In this document: positions 45,547 through 58,235 of the stretch, one piece after another
How the letters are laid out: every line of letters starts with the position of its first letter
Position numbering within the stretch: position 1 is the first letter of the stretch
DNA from: Terfezia claveryi
Lineage: Eukaryota > Ascomycota > Pezizomycetes > Pezizales > Pezizaceae
NCBI GenBank assembly: GCA_015179025.1
Contig: WHUX01000109.1
Span: 118,461-182,460, forward strand
Direction: 5' to 3'
DNA: 64,000 nt
Position numbers and translations under genes: made by a program
Notes under the pieces: model-generated
Seen by the model: only the letters and a program-made list of their open reading frames with translations
Databases searched by the model: none
Told to the model about the DNA's origin: nothing

Positions 45547-46344
45547 ATGCCACCAGCGCCCCAGCAGAAAACAGATTCAGACGAGTCAGACCATAAACCG
45601 ATTAACAAACCAGTCGTCTCCGACAGATCATACAAGGATATCGTACAGACTTTCAAACTCCTGAGGAGATTTGCCCCGAAGAATGAGGACTGCTCTGCCT
45701 ACAGCTCATGGCGCTACCATGTCCATTCCCTGTTAGGACTCTTTAGGGAAGCACACGGAATCCGGCTCTCTATGCCAGATTTCGCAATGGTGGCAGAGAG
45801 TTATCGAGAACAGCTTTCCGCAGCCCCACTGTCAGTTTCAGAGGACGAAACTCAGATAAAAACTCAAACTACCATTACAGCGGCGACACAGACACCAGTC
45901 CCAACACGAACACAGTCCTCATCGCCCCCTGAGTCTAATGGGGAAGGGAAGGGGAAGGAACCACAACCGCCAGCACCGAAAATTCACCCAGACCGCCTGG
46001 TATACATACAGGCGGGATTTTCACACACACAGCAAAGGGAAGAAGAGAAGAGACCGGCAGCAGGACCATCGCACACACAACAGGGGAAGGGAAGCAGAGT
46101 AATTATTGTCCACGCTGCCCCAACCAAGTTCACGATTTGGGAAATGCGCCGCTGGCTGGAGAAGGATAACAACCTGGCGATAGTCGGAGCGCGTTGGCTC
46201 ACAAAGAAACGCCGTCTATCGGGAAAGACACACTCCTCCCTGGTCATCTACCTTGACAGCCCTACCAAGGTACAGTCACTGCGGATGGGAAGCAAGACTC
46301 TCCGCACCACCTCCTATGAGAGGAGAAGAAGCTCCCGGTATTGA
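45547..46344 (+). CDS. LINE ORF1-like protein, 265 aa
   Basis: The ATG at 45,547 opens an uninterrupted frame. Residues 1-30 are Pro/Asp/Ser-rich; SYKDIVQTFKLLRRFAPKNE and the following helix resemble the N-terminal part of fungal LINE ORF1. A Gln/Thr/Pro-rich linker spans about 95-175. Residues about 178-260 match the ORF1 nucleic-acid-binding module: RVIIVHAAPTKFTIWEMRRW, VGARWL, then SSLVIYLDSPTKV and RMGSKTLRTTSYE. The usual CCHC knuckles are missing; the frame stops right after the module, and only a 3' tail follows. ORF1 proteins bind element RNA. This copy is clean of stops, unlike the LINE at 58.7 kb. Confidence 0.7.
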   Translation: MPPAPQQKTDSDESDHKPINKPVVSDRSYKDIVQTFKLLRRFAPKNEDCSAYSSWRYHVHSLLGLFREAHGIRLSMPDFAMVAESYREQLSAAPLSVSEDETQIKTQTTITAATQTPVPTRTQSSSPPESNGEGKGKEPQPPAPKIHPDRLVYIQAGFSHTQQREEEKRPAAGPSHTQQGKGSRVIIVHAAPTKFTIWEMRRWLEKDNNLAIVGARWLTKKRRLSGKTHSSLVIYLDSPTKVQSLRMGSKTLRTTSYERRRSSRY

Positions 46345-46504
46345 AAAGCTTGTCCTGTATTCGGTTTTGTTGGCTGATTTGTTTTCGTTGGATTTTGAGA
46401 TTTGTTTATTCCACTCGAGCTAGATTTGATTCCCACTTAAGCAATGTTCACTTTCTCTTCTTCTCTTCAATCGGGGCCTAGCCCCATTATATACTATTCA
46501 CACA

Positions 46505-46600
46505 CATATCCGTAGGCGGCAGATTAACTTGAAACCTCCCGGAATCCCGGGTGGCTCGTCATACCGTCGCGAAGGATGTTGCATGCGAGTACTGAGTTTT
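46505..46600 (+). repeat. LINE-type 3' tail, diverged
   Basis: CAGATTAACTTGAAACCTCC, CCCGGAATCCCGGGTGGCTC and GAGTACTGAGTTTTT match the tail family in order. It lies 160 bp beyond the ORF1 stop and so probably ends the same element. Confidence 0.55.
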
Positions 46601-49600
46601 TGTCATGAAGAAAAGTCCCTTGAAACAACAAAGTTGAATACCGACACAGTGTGAACATTACTTCTATCGTCTCTACGAGTGACTAAAAAGACGTCCTGTC
46701 CAGGTGCTTTCCCTAACGCTAGCTTTTGCAAGGCATTCCACGCCTGGTTTACCTGGTCCTTGTCCTGTGTGGGCTGTGAAATCGGCGCCGATGTGTTTAA
46801 CCCTCCGTGACCCAACCAATATTCGGGCGCTCGTACCGCTTATTGCCTTTTCTTGCCCTTCCCCGACTTTGACATAATTGCGCCGCCAATAAACCGGGTA
46901 GTACCGCACCGCTGTACCTGGTATTCTGTACCGCGCCAAGCCAGAAAAAGAGGTTTAAATAGGTACTCCAACCCCTAACGTTATATTCTTGTGATGTGGT
47001 TGACGTTGTGAGCTGACTGTTGTAAGCGCAAGCACAGATCTCGGCAGTGGAAACAGTTGGCAGTCTAGTCTGCATAGTTCGATTCGAAAATAATGTAAAT
47101 GATAAGATAGTATACCTCTAGCCGTAGATATACTGTCAAATCCCAACAACCATTCAGCTTTGCACCAAAATATTTAAACTCACATGAGCGAATGTCCATA
47201 ATCCGACCTCGCAACTGGAAGCATATGTAATATCCTTAGCAGGTGGAGGATTCAAGTATATGTACTTTCTTCATGGTTAGCTTAGGTAAATTCCAAGAAC
47301 CTCAAGCGGTTTGTTGAGGGGAAGAGACGAGAGATCATGGAAGACATTACACTGTGGCTAGGATATTCAACTGAAGGTGGTTTGAGAAATGTGATCTTCA
47401 GAGCATGGGAGTGATGACCTAGGTGTCAGTACTAGTGAACTTGAGCTCCTTGAATATATCCACCACACGGGAAGTAGATACTGTTCTCGCAGTGCTCACA
47501 CGTAATGTATATACAGGCAATCTTGCAATATTAAATAATTAACGTTATACTCTATTTTACCTTCCTCAAGACGGCTACATGATTGTGATGGGGAGTGTCT
47601 GATATTAATGCAACTCCAATGTAATATATCCCCTTGCTGCCCTGCCTGAGGCTGCCTAGATAGGAGCCTGAATTATTTGTCGCAAAAAGTTGCCATTACT
47701 TTGTACTCAAGTGTACCAAAGTGGGATATATAAACAACTTGAAAATTGGGTATAAGCGCCTCTGAGAAGAGGATGACCATGGAGGTAAGGAGGAGTGACC
47801 GTGTGAAAGAATTTGATACGCATGGTCAACCTCAGGATAACAAACTGTGACTTGTGACTCAGCCGCAAATAAAAGAAGTGCTCCTCAGAGCCACCCTAGC
47901 GCAGCTTAATTCAAATCGCCCAATTCATTGACAAAAAAAAACCTGACAGCACTTTCTAAAAGCTTTTCATATGGTAATTCACGACAGGGGAATACTTGTG
48001 GCAGAATGATTGCCGTACTACATCGGGTAGACTTGTATCCAAACAGTGGGATACTGGCCTATGTTGGCTGCAAGTTATGGTAGAATAATTTTTTTTTTAG
48101 GTGAACTTGTTTGGGTCGAATGTAGTGTCGACAGTGCAAGTTCAAGACTTGCAGATGCAGGTATGAGCTAGTAAACTGACCTTGCCACACCTTTCCCGAG
48201 GAGGGTGAATAAATATTTCTTCCGGTGAAGGTGAAGCTGAAGATTAAGAGGAAAGATGCGCAAACGTTACTAGATTGTACCAGTAAGCATTTCCGAGCAG
48301 TGATAGAGCTTGACCATGTTCCCAATGAACCGCTAGGACAAAACGTGATCACTGGGGTGCCAGGTTTGCCTAGACACCGATAGTTATTTGTACGCTCACA
48401 CCCAAAACTAGGAATTTGGAATAATGAGAAATTCCCCCCGCGTTGCAACATACATGTCAGTGGTCTTGCTCATAAGTAGGTAAGGTATATATATTTAGAG
48501 CTAAATCACTCCTGTCCAATATCCCACTCTCAAGGAAAAGAGAAAACTGGAGATTCAGATGTCACCTATGTAATATAACTACGTAAACAATCAATCACCC
48601 AGTACAGTAAACGCTTGTGGTGTGCTCCTCTTGTGTCCGATTCCGGTGCTGGTATATACACGTCCTTTTTTTCGGCTAGCATACGTTAATGCATGTGCAG
48701 CAATCTTTTGCATGCATGACGATACTCACCCGAGATGAGATGAGCTATAGCTTCGAGATAGGGTTGATTATTAAGTAAATTGAAATGTTCAATATTATTT
48801 GTAATTGCGTTGACTGAGGGCAGCTGGCTTAGATGAGCAAAATCTAATTCAGGTATGAGAAACGGGAAAACGCTGTCGTGGGATATATCCATGTCAAGTT
48901 CATATACATACATACCCGTACGTATATAACTAGATAGTGCTCTATGCATTGCACACTCCTGAACTACGAGACAGCCTCCTGAAGCTGAATTTGATAATGA
49001 CCCAGAAAGCGGACAGGTGGAGCTGCGTAAGCAAATGAAAAATCGATGGGGCTCTAGGGTTCCATATTAGGAGCGAGATATATATTCTACGTGAGATAGA
49101 GTAGCTGAACTGCCCACACCTAGAAATAGTTTCTATATTCGTACGGGTATGTACTTTGATGCATAGGTATTGCTTTCAACAAAGGAAAATAAAACTTGTA
49201 CGCATGAGCCACAAATCAAATCCAACATTTATCAGACAATAGACACCCCAAGGGGTTCCATCTCGGTACCACAAACAGCTCCGGCCTATATCGCATGTTT
49301 GAATGTGATTGATGAAGAGGAAACCCACAACGCAAGACCCCATGATGCATATAGTGATCGAGAAATATTTTAGCAACCGGGGCTATCTTTGCTTCTGAGA
49401 TGCTTGCATTTAGGGCATCTACTTTGGGTTTTCAACTCTTACTGCATCTTTCCAACCCAGTATTCCCACCTCTTCCTTATCCATTTCTTTCAGCTCCTTC
49501 ATGAGGATATTCCTCGGGGAATCCCTGCACCCTTCCCTACTATCTCTTGCGTACTTGGAGATCGTTGTGAATTATTCTTCTGCTCTCTTACACTCCCATT

Positions 49601-52368
49601 CTGCTCTTCCGTTCCATCGTACTAACGTAAAGTCACAGTAATCAAGCGCACTACCAAGATGCAGTGCATTTACACCTAATTATGTCAAAAGATTGACACG
49701 ATGTCTGGTGGCTCTGAAACTAAACCCAGTAGCTATGAGGCTATTCTTTTGCAGATCCCGGTGCTCAAATATGCTACACGAGTGAATTGGCTATGAAATT
49801 AGGGTCAGCTTTCGACGGGGAAGTAGGTCCATGGCCTCCTCTCTGTGGCTGCAAAATTTCAAGAAGCAATTGCCTTATCGCAAATGCAGCTATATGCATG
49901 AGAGGGCAGGGGTTCAGTTTCCACTCCAGGATACTATGATAATTGGCTAGGCTGTAGACGGACCATGCAATTAGTTGAATTTGGCTGATGCTTGTACCTG
50001 TACTGTCTCAGCTCCACTCGTCTGGAAGGACAGCATTACGACTCCTAAAAGTCAAGTTTCAGCAATCCTGAGCTACATGACCGCATAGAAGCTGCTTGAA
50101 GACCATTGAAGCGGTCTATAATCTTCATCTACTTAGATCATGGGATATCTAACTCGGAGCTCTAGAAATCTCTTCTAGAAACAAGAGTTCATGAATATAG
50201 AAACAGCATTGTCAGAACATTTTTCGGAGAACTATGAAGGCCCCCAAGGGTTCCTAGCCAGAGCCTAAACCGCTTGCACTATGTGACTTTTATAAATATA
50301 ACCTCCTCTGTTAAGGCGCAAACTACAATACAAAATTGCAGATAGCTTCGGAGTATGCCTGGAACGTACCTATCCCAGTGATAAATTCTTCTACTTCAGT
50401 TCTCGGATATGTACCTTCATCATGCATATAAAATAGCAACGCAGTTCCGTAATAATGGACTCGAGGACACAGATTAGGATATGACTCAATTCAAAAATAT
50501 ACAGCCTGAAAACCTGCCGGCACCTACACAGTCAACTTGAAACAATATTTGTTTTCTATAGTATGCTGGATTATTCAACAGATATACCAGACTGCCGTCG
50601 AGACAGATTTTATATTAGGACACATGCCCATTGTCCTCGCGTAGTATTTAGGTTTAGTACGAAAACAGCTTGGCCGGGCTATCCGGTTTTACAATGTACT
50701 GTACTCTCCTAGTACTTCTACATGTCTATATATAAATATAACTATCAATCTTGTCACTCCCAATGTGGATGATCTCTTGAAGCTTGTTAATGGTTCACAG
50801 GGAAAATCGCAAGGCTAGGGTGGTGATACCTCTAAGCTAGCAGGGGTTCCTCACTGTTATCCCTCCTCAACGCAACGACGCATAGGTATGTTGGGCCGGG
50901 GAAAAGATGGTTGGATGTGATTCTTTCACATTATTTGTATAGCCTGAATACTAACTATGTAGAAGCCGATTATTGACCCTCACTTTATATCGTCCTATTC
51001 ATAACAAGCCAGGCGCTCGTGAGCTGAGTATCCTAGTATCGTCCTGATCTGCAACTCCGTAATCGACCGGAAATATTTTGAAAGTGTATACAGCCAGAAA
51101 TTTAAATACACGTGCCTACAAAAACGTTTCAGCTACTGACGTACGCAATGCCGTATGTATCCGTTATGACGCGTCGTGACCATGATATTTGCCCTTATTC
51201 ATCAATCAAGTTGATCCCTCGCAGTCCTGAATTTACTTGATGTCCTTTGCGTTTGTGAACGTATCATAGGCACAGTGCATTATTCAAGCGTTCTCACAAG
51301 AGAGTCCTCAAGCTTCACTTGCAAAATTGCATTCCATCCCAAATTCAGACCCACCAATTACGTTACATAACTGTGAGCCTTGATCTTCATTTGTTCCCGA
51401 ATTTTGCAACTCCATGCCAGCCAGCCATTAATACATTCTCCTCCTTGGTCCCACATGCAGGGAACTTCATTACTTGCCTGAATGTCTAACTACGGGGTAG
51501 ATGAGTTAATACTTTCAATAGTTAATTATATGTTCTATAGCAGAGAAAAATGGGAATTTCGGAAAATGATGCATTTGATTTTCTTTTTATCAAATGGGGC
51601 CCTGAAAAATAGCTAATCTAATCCAATGGCTCAGGATTTTTGCAAAGACAATGATAATATGGAATACATAAAGCAACATTGAAGCCAATAGAATAGTGCC
51701 AGTTGTTCCAGCAGCGGAGCTCCGTAACCACCCCTGGACAAGAATGACCACCCCAAAATGGTCGTATAGTTGACAAACTCAACTAGTGTATGATCAACTA
51801 CCAACATATAATTTCCCCGGGTATTAGAATCAGATAAAATACCTCCTGTACAAAACAAATCTGCTTGATCCTAGGCTTCCCCGACTGCAATTTGAATCAG
51901 ATAACGCCATACTGGGGATATTCCGCCAAGTCTAATCGCGATCGGCATCTGGATCCGCTTCATATGGGCATACTGTAGAGTAATTCAGGGCCTGACTAGC
52001 GGACTCAGTACAGGTGTACATATTTGCACCAATAAAGATGATAATTTTATTGGATGAAGCCACATGCTAGAAGTTAACCCATGTACAGGTTAACTAAATG
52101 GACTCTTACGGCCACAAGTTCGCCTCGTGCATTTATCTTACATAATAGCTATATCTCTACGTCGCATAAGTATTCAGCGATATCATATATAGCTATATAG
52201 AGCACCTACAGTGCTTCCCAGTGAAATCAGACAATTTTACACACCACTATTCATATTAGTATTCCAGAGGTTTAAGTTGTTTTGACTAAAAGAGGATACA
52301 ATTTAATCCGGGTATCGCTTAGCCTGGTTGCACTGTAGTAAATTTCGACTTGTCTACTTAAGTATTTT
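46601..52368. other. 5.8 kb without a supported gene
   Basis: Only short frames, most without ATG, and no domains. A T9 run at about 48,090 and AT-rich sequence throughout. No clear terminal repeats, LTRs or RNA genes were found; relics too diverged for visual detection may be present. Confidence 0.4.
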
Positions 52369-53420
52369 AGAGAGGTTTCGCATGCAACTTTAGTCACGCC
52401 ACCCCCAACCCTGTACCGTTAGCGCTAGATGTCCGCCGAAGAAGAGTTTTTACACACACCCTGCCCGTCTTAACGGTACCAGTACAGGATTTAGAGTAAG
52501 GAAAATTCACACTTAACCGCATTCCGCCATTTGTTGTTGTTTTTAGCGTGGTAAACTAGAGATGTCCGCCGAGCAAAAAAAATGCTATTATTGATGGCAT
52601 GTCTTTTGCCCCGAACATCACACCCTGGTCCCATATCAGTGCTGCTCACATGATATACAGTCCGCCAGGCCAGGGTGCGAAACCTCTCTATTATTCCAGT
52701 ACCTACTACCTATCTTGAGAATGACAAAGTCACGGGAGTTCGTGTGCTTTGTAAGAGAGTAGACCCATATTGATATTATACACATCATGACATGTAGTAC
52801 CAGCGTGCGCACATTTCCTGCATCGATACGGAGTATATTCCCAAAATACAGTCACAGCTCTATAATAGGACTTTCTTAGAGGTTTTGCGGGGAATCGCGT
52901 GTACATGGGTAATATTATGCGAGAAGTCCGGAGTACTCTAAGCTAAGCCAAAACCTCTCCTATCGTCTAATCCTGGATCTACCCTCGGTGGTCTGGCTTG
53001 ACCTCGCTTTTGTGTATACTTGTTTCTACAGCCTCCGATGATGTCGGTTCATCTCGGGATACCCACTTGTCTGGTAATGTGCGATATTGTAGCTTGATTG
53101 ATTCGTCTCCTGCTGCGTTGCCATTGGGTGTGTTTGTGCATGTGAAAACATCACTCTCTGGCTCGGCGTGGCGAGGAAGGGATCTAGGGTTTGTTTGTAC
53201 AGTATCCGTAGGTTCTATAGGAATATCCATATCACCCCAAATCCCAGCGCTTCATGCCAGCAATCTAACTGATAAATACTACCAAAGTTTTGAAACAAGG
53301 TGCATGCTATTAGGGAGGTATGCTAATATCACCATAATCCCAAACTCGGGCTGGCGAAGGCTATGCTAATAGAGAGGTTATGCTATTACGGATATAGAGG
53401 ATGCTATTAGATTAATTTTT
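52369..53420. repeat. cluster of pogo-like terminal motifs
   Basis: AGAGAGGTTTCGC (52,369-52,381) and its exact complement (52,677-52,689) define one inverted pair. TAGAGGTTTTGCG (52,875) and CCAAAACCTCTCC (about 52,949) form a second. GCTAATAGAGAGG occurs near 53,370. The motif resembles the AAACCTCTATATTAGC end of the 949-bp pogo-like element at 19.5 kb, so nested decayed copies are likely. Copies of GATGTCCGCCGA at 52,430 and 52,560 are also repeated. Confidence 0.45.
52979..53230 (-). CDS. hypothetical protein, 83 aa
   Basis: The ATG at 53,230 opens a Pro/Thr/Glu/Asp-rich frame (MDIPIEPTDTVQTNP ... SEAVETSIHKSEVKPDH) with protein-like composition but no domain. It lies among pogo-like terminal motifs and might be the C-terminal tail of a lost transposase. 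The opposite strand is also open, so the call is weak. Confidence 0.25.
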   Translation of the reverse strand: MDIPIEPTDTVQTNPRSLPRHAEPESDVFTCTNTPNGNAAGDESIKLQYRTLPDKWVSRDEPTSSEAVETSIHKSEVKPDHRG

Positions 53421-54939
53421 CAGTGGGCTTTGTTGTTTGGTTTTGAATCATTTTAGCGGATTTCCATGTAATTGGGCTGTGCATGAGGCTGAGAGGATGT
53501 AATGATAGGCTGATATTGCCCGTTACACGTGAGAGGGTAGTGGAATCTTGTAAGGGTGGGAGGATAAGGATTTGTGGGCCGAGTTCGCACTACCGTATGC
53601 ACGTTACCATTTTGAGCACCCCAATTCCAAATACAAGACATTATTGTCAACACCTATCGACTTCCTAATTCAGTATTTGGAGTGAGAATCTCCTCTTCAC
53701 ATAATATCTAAGTACTCTGCAAAACACCAGTCCATTACCCATCCCAATGTTGAGAATATTTCCTTCCCTGGGCCTTTCTCGGAGGTTGTAACTTCCAGCT
53801 GGTTTTAACTGCCGGAAAATTTGCTTCAGTCAGCCAAAAGTGTGGGTTCTGTGCAATATGGTTGCCTCCTGTATGCATGGCATCGTGCATTGCTATTAGT
53901 GGCTGCGCGGTTACAGCGAACAACTTAGTCTCGATCAAACTGGGTCCCAACGGTAAACTGTGCAATGGGAAGAGCAGAGCTAATCCGAAGTGGTTAGCAC
54001 ACTCGAAAATAGTGCCTGGGCACAGCCTCCATGCAGATCTACGATGCTTGTTGGAATACTAAACTTTTTCAGTTGATGAGATTACCGCCCGCGACCACGC
54101 TCTCTGCTCTGTCTATTCTTACTCTTGTGAGCTGTTTGGGTCATTTTTAAAACGTCCGGAGTCTTCAATTGGGAACTGAACTTTATTGCTCTTCGCAAAA
54201 TGTATCTGCGAAGAACTCGCTTGGGATTTCGCTTGTGGGATTTCAAGGTTGGGGACACTGTTTTTCCAATTGCATTGCTATACCGTTTGCTCTGCTGGTA
54301 ACGGAAAATAGCCGCATCCCGGCCACGCGTTTAGCTTACAAGGAACTCTATATTAGGTATATAGGTACTGTATGTCCATACCTCAAGATTGGAGTGCTCT
54401 CCCCTGGACCCATAGTATAGTACAACATATATACTTGCCAATAGAAGGATTTGACAGCAAAAAGAAATAAAAATATCTGCATCGGGTGCGTACAGTATGC
54501 CGGGTAAGCATGACTGCTGCAGTGCGACCAGGCAGGTTAATGCGTTTGGTTCGGGCTAAACCGAAACTGGCTTGCAATCGTCTGGATGGCGAGTTACCCC
54601 CTTTCATATAGTCGTTTACTCTGTCCTGCAGTACATTAATTGCGCCTGGAATCTTTATTCATACGGGTAACATGCTGGTCTCAGAGTGCCTACATAGTCG
54701 CCATCATCATCGTGATACCTAGAGGGCCGGGACATAGGGGGCACGGGCATGTGGTGCAGTTACAAACGGTTGCTTTAGTGCTTAGTCAGCTTCAGGATTG
54801 GTGGGGTGCTCGGTAGACTAGCGCTGTGTTTGCTGGCTTTGACCCCTGAATAGCGTGAAAGGTTGTATCACTAATATATATTCAACGGTCAGCTATAGAA
54901 CCATTGTAAACAATCAAGCCATCATCCACCTACCTATCA
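53421..54939. other. intergenic, nothing recognised
   Basis: Short overlapping frames only. Presumably includes the promoter of the LtrA-like gene; no clear TATA box was picked out. Confidence 0.4.
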
Positions 54940-57147
54940 TGAGTCATACAGTGGTTCCATTCGCGGGTTCTACAACTCCAACGTTGGAACAGTAAGTTTC
55001 CCTGAAAGTCGTCAGTTTTATTGCCGTTGTTGTACGCACAGTGCTTATCCATTTTACCTTCGTTCAGGCAACGGTTTGTCCAACGCAAAGCCCAAATTCT
55101 GCCATGGATTGCCAATCCACTCCACCTGTTTTTACAGCACCAAGGTGAACATGCGGGCCACCAGCGAGTGCCGACAGTAGAGGCCACGCCAGAGAATGGG
55201 ATTAAGAATCGTACCGATACAGGCTTATCCCGCGCAGAGGCAATGTACGAGGAGGTTGAGGCGGAGGAGGCCCACCCACTTGAGCTCTTCTACGACTTGT
55301 TCTTTGTGGCCAACCTGACCACAATAACCTCTGTCCATGAAATGACTGACCGTAAAGGTAAGGGATTCCTCATACTCGGCCAAGAATGCGAAGGACTAAT
55401 GTCGGCGGGCAGGCATCGTCTCGTACATTATGTTTTTTATCATATTGTGGTTTACCTGGCTGCAGACCACACTGTATGACATCCGATTTACCAATGATTC
55501 CCTCTATGAGCGTTTGGTTCGGTCGGTTCATTTTGCAGTGATGATCGCATTTGCGTCCGTTTCAACAAGCTGGAATCCACTTGATGCAGAAAACGTAAAG
55601 AACAAGGAAAACCTTATGTCGATGAGTTTGACCCTCATGTGCTCCAGACTTGCACTTGGAATTCAGTATGGAGTCGCCACATTCTATGCTTTCAGGTACA
55701 AGCACGGAGTCTTGCCACTGTTGATTCATACTGTGACCATGATCGGGGCCAGTTGTGCCTATGTCGGGGTTAGTGCAGGTTCCACCCACTCCACTTTGGC
55801 GGAAAATACTTACCAGACCGATTAGCTTTACTTCAGTTTCCTGGGTGGTGCTTCGCCGCGTACGTACATAGCATGGTACGTGAACTCTCCTCTTGGAAAT
55901 CTTAAACGAACAAAATTGATGTTTGTCATAGGTACGGAATTATCTTGATTGAAGTTATAGCAGTCATGGCCTCTTCTGCGATCTGGAAAGTCGTCAGTTT
56001 TAAGCAGACACATCTTGTGGAGAGACTAGGACTTCTTACCTTGATTATCCTCGGCGAGGGAATCATTGTCATGCTGAAGGCTGTGAACAGCGTCGAAAAG
56101 GGCTCCACATACGGTCGAGGCTGGAGCGCAAGTATCTTCTTCATTGTTGCTTGCGCCGTTGGAATCTTGGTGAGTGATATCCTGTGATAATAAAACGGGC
56201 TTCCATTCTGACGGCGGGTCCAGTACCTGCTGTACATGTTCTATTTCGACTACACTCCCCGCGGTGTGCACTATGGTACCATTCGCCAACAGTTCTGGAC
56301 TGTCCTGCACTTCCCATTCCACATGGCAGTGGTACTTGCCGTTGAGGGCCTCCGACAACTCTCCACCTGGTGGAGTTTTTCGCAAGCTCAGCGCTTGCTC
56401 AACAGACGATTTACCACAGCTGCAAATACCACGAACCCCCAGCAAAATTGGCTTAACGTACTTGGCGAGATTGAAGGTTTCCTTCATTATCTATATGAGG
56501 ATGGCACAGCAGTGGAAATTGTGAGAAACTGGGATAATATTCAGGAGGAATTAAAGGATCTGAAGGACACCCCATATAATGCCACTGGCACGAAGACATA
56601 TATTAATCTCTATCAACTCAACTTTGATATGGTATCAGGGTATGCGCAGTTTTACGGCATTAAGGTTCCAAAAGAAAAAGGTCCAAAGTACACTGTGCAG
56701 GAGATTGTCAGTTCCCACCTCAATATCGACGCATACAACCCGTCAAATGACATCATGAATTTATATGATCTGGTGTATACCTACTTTTTCTCTGCCCTGG
56801 CCGTCGTCTTTTTTATGTTTGGAATCCTTGGGTTATTTGTCCGACGGAAGAAGGATGGTTGGGATTACTTCTCGGTAGCCCTGAGGTTTGTTGTTGGGTT
56901 TACTTTTATCGGGATCGAAAGGCTCAAAGGCCATGAAGATATGTATATCCGGTTTCTAGATAGTCCTTGGCCGATTCCAACGGTCGCGATTATTTTGTTT
57001 ATTGGTGGGTTTCCTCCCCTCCTTTGCGGCTGACCGAGGCTCCCATGGGCTAATGAGTATATGTTTACAGCATTGTTTATCGACAAAGTTGTGGGATTGA
57101 TTGCGTACAAACGAATGAAGGCTACACTGAGTAAGCAAAGGTACTAA
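54940..57147 (+). CDS. LtrA-like membrane protein, 614 aa, seven exons
   Basis: Exons are 54,940-54,992; 55,068-55,357; 55,413-55,768; 55,826-55,875; 55,932-56,169; 56,224-57,004; 57,071-57,147. All six introns (54-75 bp) are GT-AG, phases agree, and the sum is exactly 615 codons. The product has an LtrA family hallmark near residues 88-100 (HPLELFYDLFFVANL), followed by many hydrophobic segments (IMFFIILWFTWLQTTLYDI, ERLGLLTLIILGEGIIVM). A less hydrophobic loop of about 130 residues comes before the last four segments. LtrA proteins were named from a Listeria cold-growth locus; fungal members are polytopic membrane proteins of unknown function. No lesions are visible, so it looks active. The start was chosen because the first short exon joins exactly in frame. 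Confidence 0.9.
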
Positions 57148-57173
57148 GGGGGGCGTTCGTTTTGGAAAACTGA

Positions 57174-57213
57174 TTGGAATCGGAGTTGGAATCGGAGTTG
57201 GAATCGGAGTTGG
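57174..57213. repeat. 12-bp tandem repeat
   Basis: TTGGAATCGGAG repeated three times plus a partial copy, just after the LtrA-like stop codon. Confidence 0.85.
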
Positions 57214-57854
57214 ATTTGCTTGCATTTAATAGATTTAATGAATTTTGATATTCATTCAGTTGTTCGATGACGATGGTATATCCCCCAGGTGTTTGGAAAA
57301 TATAGCGAGGGCGACCGGCCACTATTGCCAAGTTACTTTTGACTGAATAAAAGCGGTATACAGTTAGGCTCGTACCTAGGGTAATATTTTTGTGGTTCTT
57401 GACCTCGTAACTCACCTATATACAACAGACTGGTTGCTACGAGGCTAGGATACAGTAAGGTACACAAGAAGTGAGAAGCCGATGGAGAGGGCACACAATC
57501 GGTGACTGACTTTAGATAAGACTGACGCTCGGGGCTTTTCCACCTTGTTAGTCCTTGCTAGTTGGAGGTCCGTGGGTGATTGCTGGGGTGATCGAGGCTT
57601 GCTTGCGGCTTAATTGTTTGTAATGATCATATGATAAAGCCCTCCTGATCATGATGCTTTTGGCATTCCATTGCGGTTTGTCCGCACTGTTTTGAAAGTC
57701 GCCTATGACGGACCCGACTGATCGGCAGCTTTCGATAGGAGTTTAATATACAATACGTTCCTCGGAACCTCTCTATCATATCCTATAGCATAGTGCTGCT
57801 TGGAAGTGCTCGTACCCTCATATGCATATTCCCTTAACTGTACAAACTTAATCT
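57214..57854. other. intergenic, nothing recognised
   Basis: No gene. AACCTCTCTATCATATCC near 57,767 faintly resembles the pogo-like terminal motif. Confidence 0.35.
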
Positions 57855-58191
57855 TCATTTGGCTCGTAATGTCCCATCACTCCAGCTTGACTGAAAAAAA
57901 ACAATTGAACTCCTGTCCCCTTCAAAGGGCATAAAATAATGTTCTAACAAACAGTAAACAAAAAAATATGACATCTCCAGGTTGAAATCCAAACCGTTTC
58001 TGATGTGCTGGAAGTACAAGATCTCCACCAGTAAATTGTCCCCAACACCACATGATGACCCATCCATCTTTATAATCAGATTTATCTTTGTGTGGTTCTG
58101 CAGAAGGATTGGAATCAGAACTATACGTCGAAAGCATATCTTCGAGTTGTAGTCCAACCCAATAGTGGTGGAACTTTACAGGCAACTCCAA
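57855..58191 (-). pseudogene. TET/JBP-like 2OG-Fe(II) dioxygenase fragment
   Basis: From 58,191 one frame reads KFHHYWVGLQLEDM, then HKDKSDYKDGWVIMWCWGQF, TGGDLVLP and FQPGDVIFF. The next frame continues LLEHYFMPFEGDRSSIVFF to a TGA at 57,855. This matches the double-stranded beta-helix of the fungal TET/JBP-related dioxygenases often linked to KDZ-type transposons: HxD (HKD), the distal His (LEH) and the Arg (GDR) that holds 2-oxoglutarate. The shift happens at a seven-T run, so one base was gained or lost. The N-terminus is missing; upstream the sequence becomes the GAATTC satellite. Functional as it stands is unlikely. Confidence 0.6.
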
Positions 58192-58235
58192 AACGTATTA
58201 GCTACATACGTGTTGGGTGGATATTGCATTTTGTT

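Noticed and set aside
48059..48451. 130-codon minus-strand frame
   Set aside because: It starts with TTG, has no domain, and its composition is not protein-like.
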